A stretch of 64,000 nucleotides of DNA from Methanogenium cariaci JCM 10550. GTDB taxonomy: Archaea; Halobacteriota; Methanomicrobia; Methanomicrobiales; Methanomicrobiaceae. A model generated the notes under the pieces. The model searched no databases and was not told the origin of the DNA. It saw nothing but the letters and a program-made list of their open reading frames with translations. The position numbers were made by a program, and so were the translations under genes. Location: NCBI RefSeq assembly GCF_001315945.1, contig NZ_BBBG01000003.1:1-64000 (forward strand), read 5' to 3'. Shown here in pieces: positions 62,778 to 64,000 of the stretch. How positions within the stretch are numbered: the first letter of the stretch is position 1; every line of letters begins with the position of its first letter.

Positions 62778-63904
62778 ACGGCAATCTCTCCGTTCATCAG
62801 CCGTGGCAGGAGGAGGTCGCGGGCTTGTGTGAGATCATCTATTGCCTGTTGGAGATTTTCAATCTGAAGATCTATCGCCCGTGTGTGTTCTATGAACATC
62901 TCAGCGATCCGATCTGTGGCTTGTAATATTTCAACTCTGTGAAGGTCTTTTTTCGTAATCGCAGCAAAAATTGCACCTCCACCCATCATGTCCTCTTTGA
63001 AAAAATGACTTTTCAGTGCATAGAATAAGAAATTTTGCTGACCACAATTCGATCGAATGGCAGCAATACCGCGTCCAATTACAATCTTGTCAGGCGTGAT
63101 GTTTATTCTCCCAACGGGTGCTCGAACACTAAAAAGTATATCGCCCGGTTCTGCAAGACGGTTTATAACCGTACAATAGGTTTGATGCGAGGGAAATCGA
63201 ATTCCAAAGTTGGTAACACCTTGATGAAACGGAAGTCCGTTTCCCTCTTCATTGTAATAGATAGACTTTGGACTTTGACCCATAATGATGTCGGCAACCT
63301 CACTCAGTGGCTTCTTTTCCCACCCCTCCGGCACGCCATCCACAATTCTGACATGCTCGTGGCCGGGGGGGAAGCGGAGGTGGACGAACCACTCGCGGTA
63401 GAGCAGCCGCGCCGCCTGTTCTAAAAGTTCAATCCGCCGCTGGTTGTTCTCGACCAGGTCGTCGTAGGTAGAGAGCATCGAGGCGATTTTGTTCTGGATC
63501 ACAAGGTCAGGGATCAAGATTTCCAGTCCATGAATGTGGTTTCGATTTAATGTTGGATTTGCATTTCCTACATTATAACGTTCGAAATTCATAGTTCGTA
63601 AGAAATAGTAAACAAAACGGGCGTTATTACCTTTAAGGTCCTTACTCCAAAGAGTAGTGTCGTGTGGCCAATAAGGTCCATCGACATAGTGAACTGTGCC
63701 AAGTGATCCCTTGCGACCTACGACAACTCCGGGACCATCCACTTTATATTCTGAATGATAGCTATTAATCCCTGACGATGAGACTACCGGAATGTCTCCC
63801 GGTTTTTGCTCAGCCTTAGTGATATCATATCCACGCTGAAAGAATACGAGATCCTGAAGAGTCGCTGTTCGCCAACCAGTTCGTATTTTCATTTTCCCGC
63901 TCAT
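62774..63904 (-). CDS. hsdS: Type I restriction enzyme, specificity subunit
   Basis: 376 residues in one frame. TRD1 starts GWRTATLQDLVFFQRGYDIT and ends PDLVIQNKIASMLSTYDDLV followed by a conserved helix (ENNQRRIELLEQAARLLYRE). TRD2 starts VPEGWEKKPLSEVADIIMGQ and ends RIAEMFIEHTRAIDLQIENL with the second conserved helix (QQAIDDLTQARDLLLPRLMN GEIAV). These two domains choose the two half-sites of the recognition sequence. It overlaps the AlbA_2 gene by four bases. The methylase gene hsdM should lie upstream, beyond 64000. Confidence 0.92.
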   Translation of the reverse strand: MSGKMKIRTGWRTATLQDLVFFQRGYDITKAEQKPGDIPVVSSSGINSYHSEYKVDGPGVVVGRKGSLGTVHYVDGPYWPHDTTLWSKDLKGNNARFVYYFLRTMNFERYNVGNANPTLNRNHIHGLEILIPDLVIQNKIASMLSTYDDLVENNQRRIELLEQAARLLYREWFVHLRFPPGHEHVRIVDGVPEGWEKKPLSEVADIIMGQSPKSIYYNEEGNGLPFHQGVTNFGIRFPSHQTYCTVINRLAEPGDILFSVRAPVGRINITPDKIVIGRGIAAIRSNCGQQNFLFYALKSHFFKEDMMGGGAIFAAITKKDLHRVEILQATDRIAEMFIEHTRAIDLQIENLQQAIDDLTQARDLLLPRLMNGEIAV

Positions 63905-63908
63905 ATCC

Positions 63909-64000
63909 TCACCCCTCTAAATTCATCAGGATGATTGCTGCTAAAGTCACACCAATATTGCTACCTTCCAGTTCTACACGAACACCCTCGCTCATTCCAC
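63909..64000 (-). CDS. Partial coding sequence, 3' end (upstream gene of the restriction operon)
   Basis: The minus strand is open to the window edge and ends at 63909-63911, four bases before the hsdS start. The last residues read SEGVRVELEGSNIGVTLAAI followed by ILMNLEG. It could be the end of hsdM, but the visible tail has no diagnostic motif, so the identity is open. Confidence 0.35.
   Translation of the reverse strand, partial: GMSEGVRVELEGSNIGVTLAAIILMNLEG

Noticed and set aside
1-64000. Phase variation through slipped G/C tracts (contingency loci)
   Set aside because: The runs occur in essential replication, tRNA and cofactor genes in the same density as elsewhere, and they break strict motifs and a tRNA stem. 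Real contingency tracts are few and lie in surface or restriction genes.
1-64000. CRISPR arrays
   Set aside because: No regularly spaced 25-40 bp direct repeats with unique spacers were seen; the only tandem repeats are the 12-bp and 13-bp arrays reported.

Overview
The window comes from a methanogenic euryarchaeon, most likely of the order Methanomicrobiales. It carries the coenzyme F430 genes cfbA, cfbE, cfbD and cfbB, the methanogenesis marker 9 protein, methanopterin-pathway MptD, the archaeal CoA route (pantoate kinase, phosphopantothenate synthetase, CoaBC), NMD3, MCM, two clamp-loader small subunits, an Lhr-type helicase and archaeal tRNAs. No rRNA or CRISPR array was seen.

The most important observation is technical. 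The window holds more than 200 runs of six or more G or C (mostly exactly seven or eight), where composition alone would give roughly ten of seven or more. Most have extra bases compared with what conserved motifs or RNA stems require: an in-frame extra Gly or Pro when three bases are added, a broken frame otherwise. Runs of A are often one base short. One such run puts three extra bases into one strand of the T stem of tRNA-Glu. I therefore read nearly every broken gene here as an intact gene hit by sequencing or assembly errors and give spans across the breaks.

Layout. 0-9 kb: remnants of a regulator and a transposase, endonuclease III, tRNA-Pro, UMP kinase, AmrS-type radical SAM protein, iron-sulfur flavoprotein, lipoprotein, iron-containing alcohol dehydrogenase, PAS protein, a 14-TM MFS exporter. 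9-12 kb: a sulfur relay operon (DsrE-like, TusA, cysteine desulfurase, IscU-like). 13-19 kb: tRNA-Glu, IlvE and the F430 operon. 19-24 kb: methanogenesis marker 9, a CitG-like protein, DUF447, a type IV pilin, an Lrp-type regulator with a membrane protein. 24-34.8 kb: an APH-like kinase, ThiD, an AIR-synthase-related protein, then a dense minus-strand series (MptD, TatD-like, DUF424, NMD3, Taw2-like, CoaBC, pantoate kinase, phosphopantothenate synthetase, clamp-loader paralogue). 34.8-42.3 kb: replication and repair genes (MCM, RfcS, RPA-associated protein, phosphoesterase, Lhr). 42.4-46.1 kb: two tandem acyl-CoA synthetases; the second carries an N-terminal ribbon-helix-helix DNA-binding domain and has a palindrome just upstream of its start. 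46.2-64 kb: after tRNA-Leu, an AT-rich accessory island with a very large unknown protein, a DEAH helicase ending in a DUF1998-type domain, a convergent coiled-coil protein, and a type I restriction locus (HsdS, AlbA_2/Schlafen-type ATP-binding protein, HsdR).

The best candidates for new biology are the DNA-binding acyl-CoA synthetase with its presumptive operator, and the helicase-centred three-gene module beside the restriction system.
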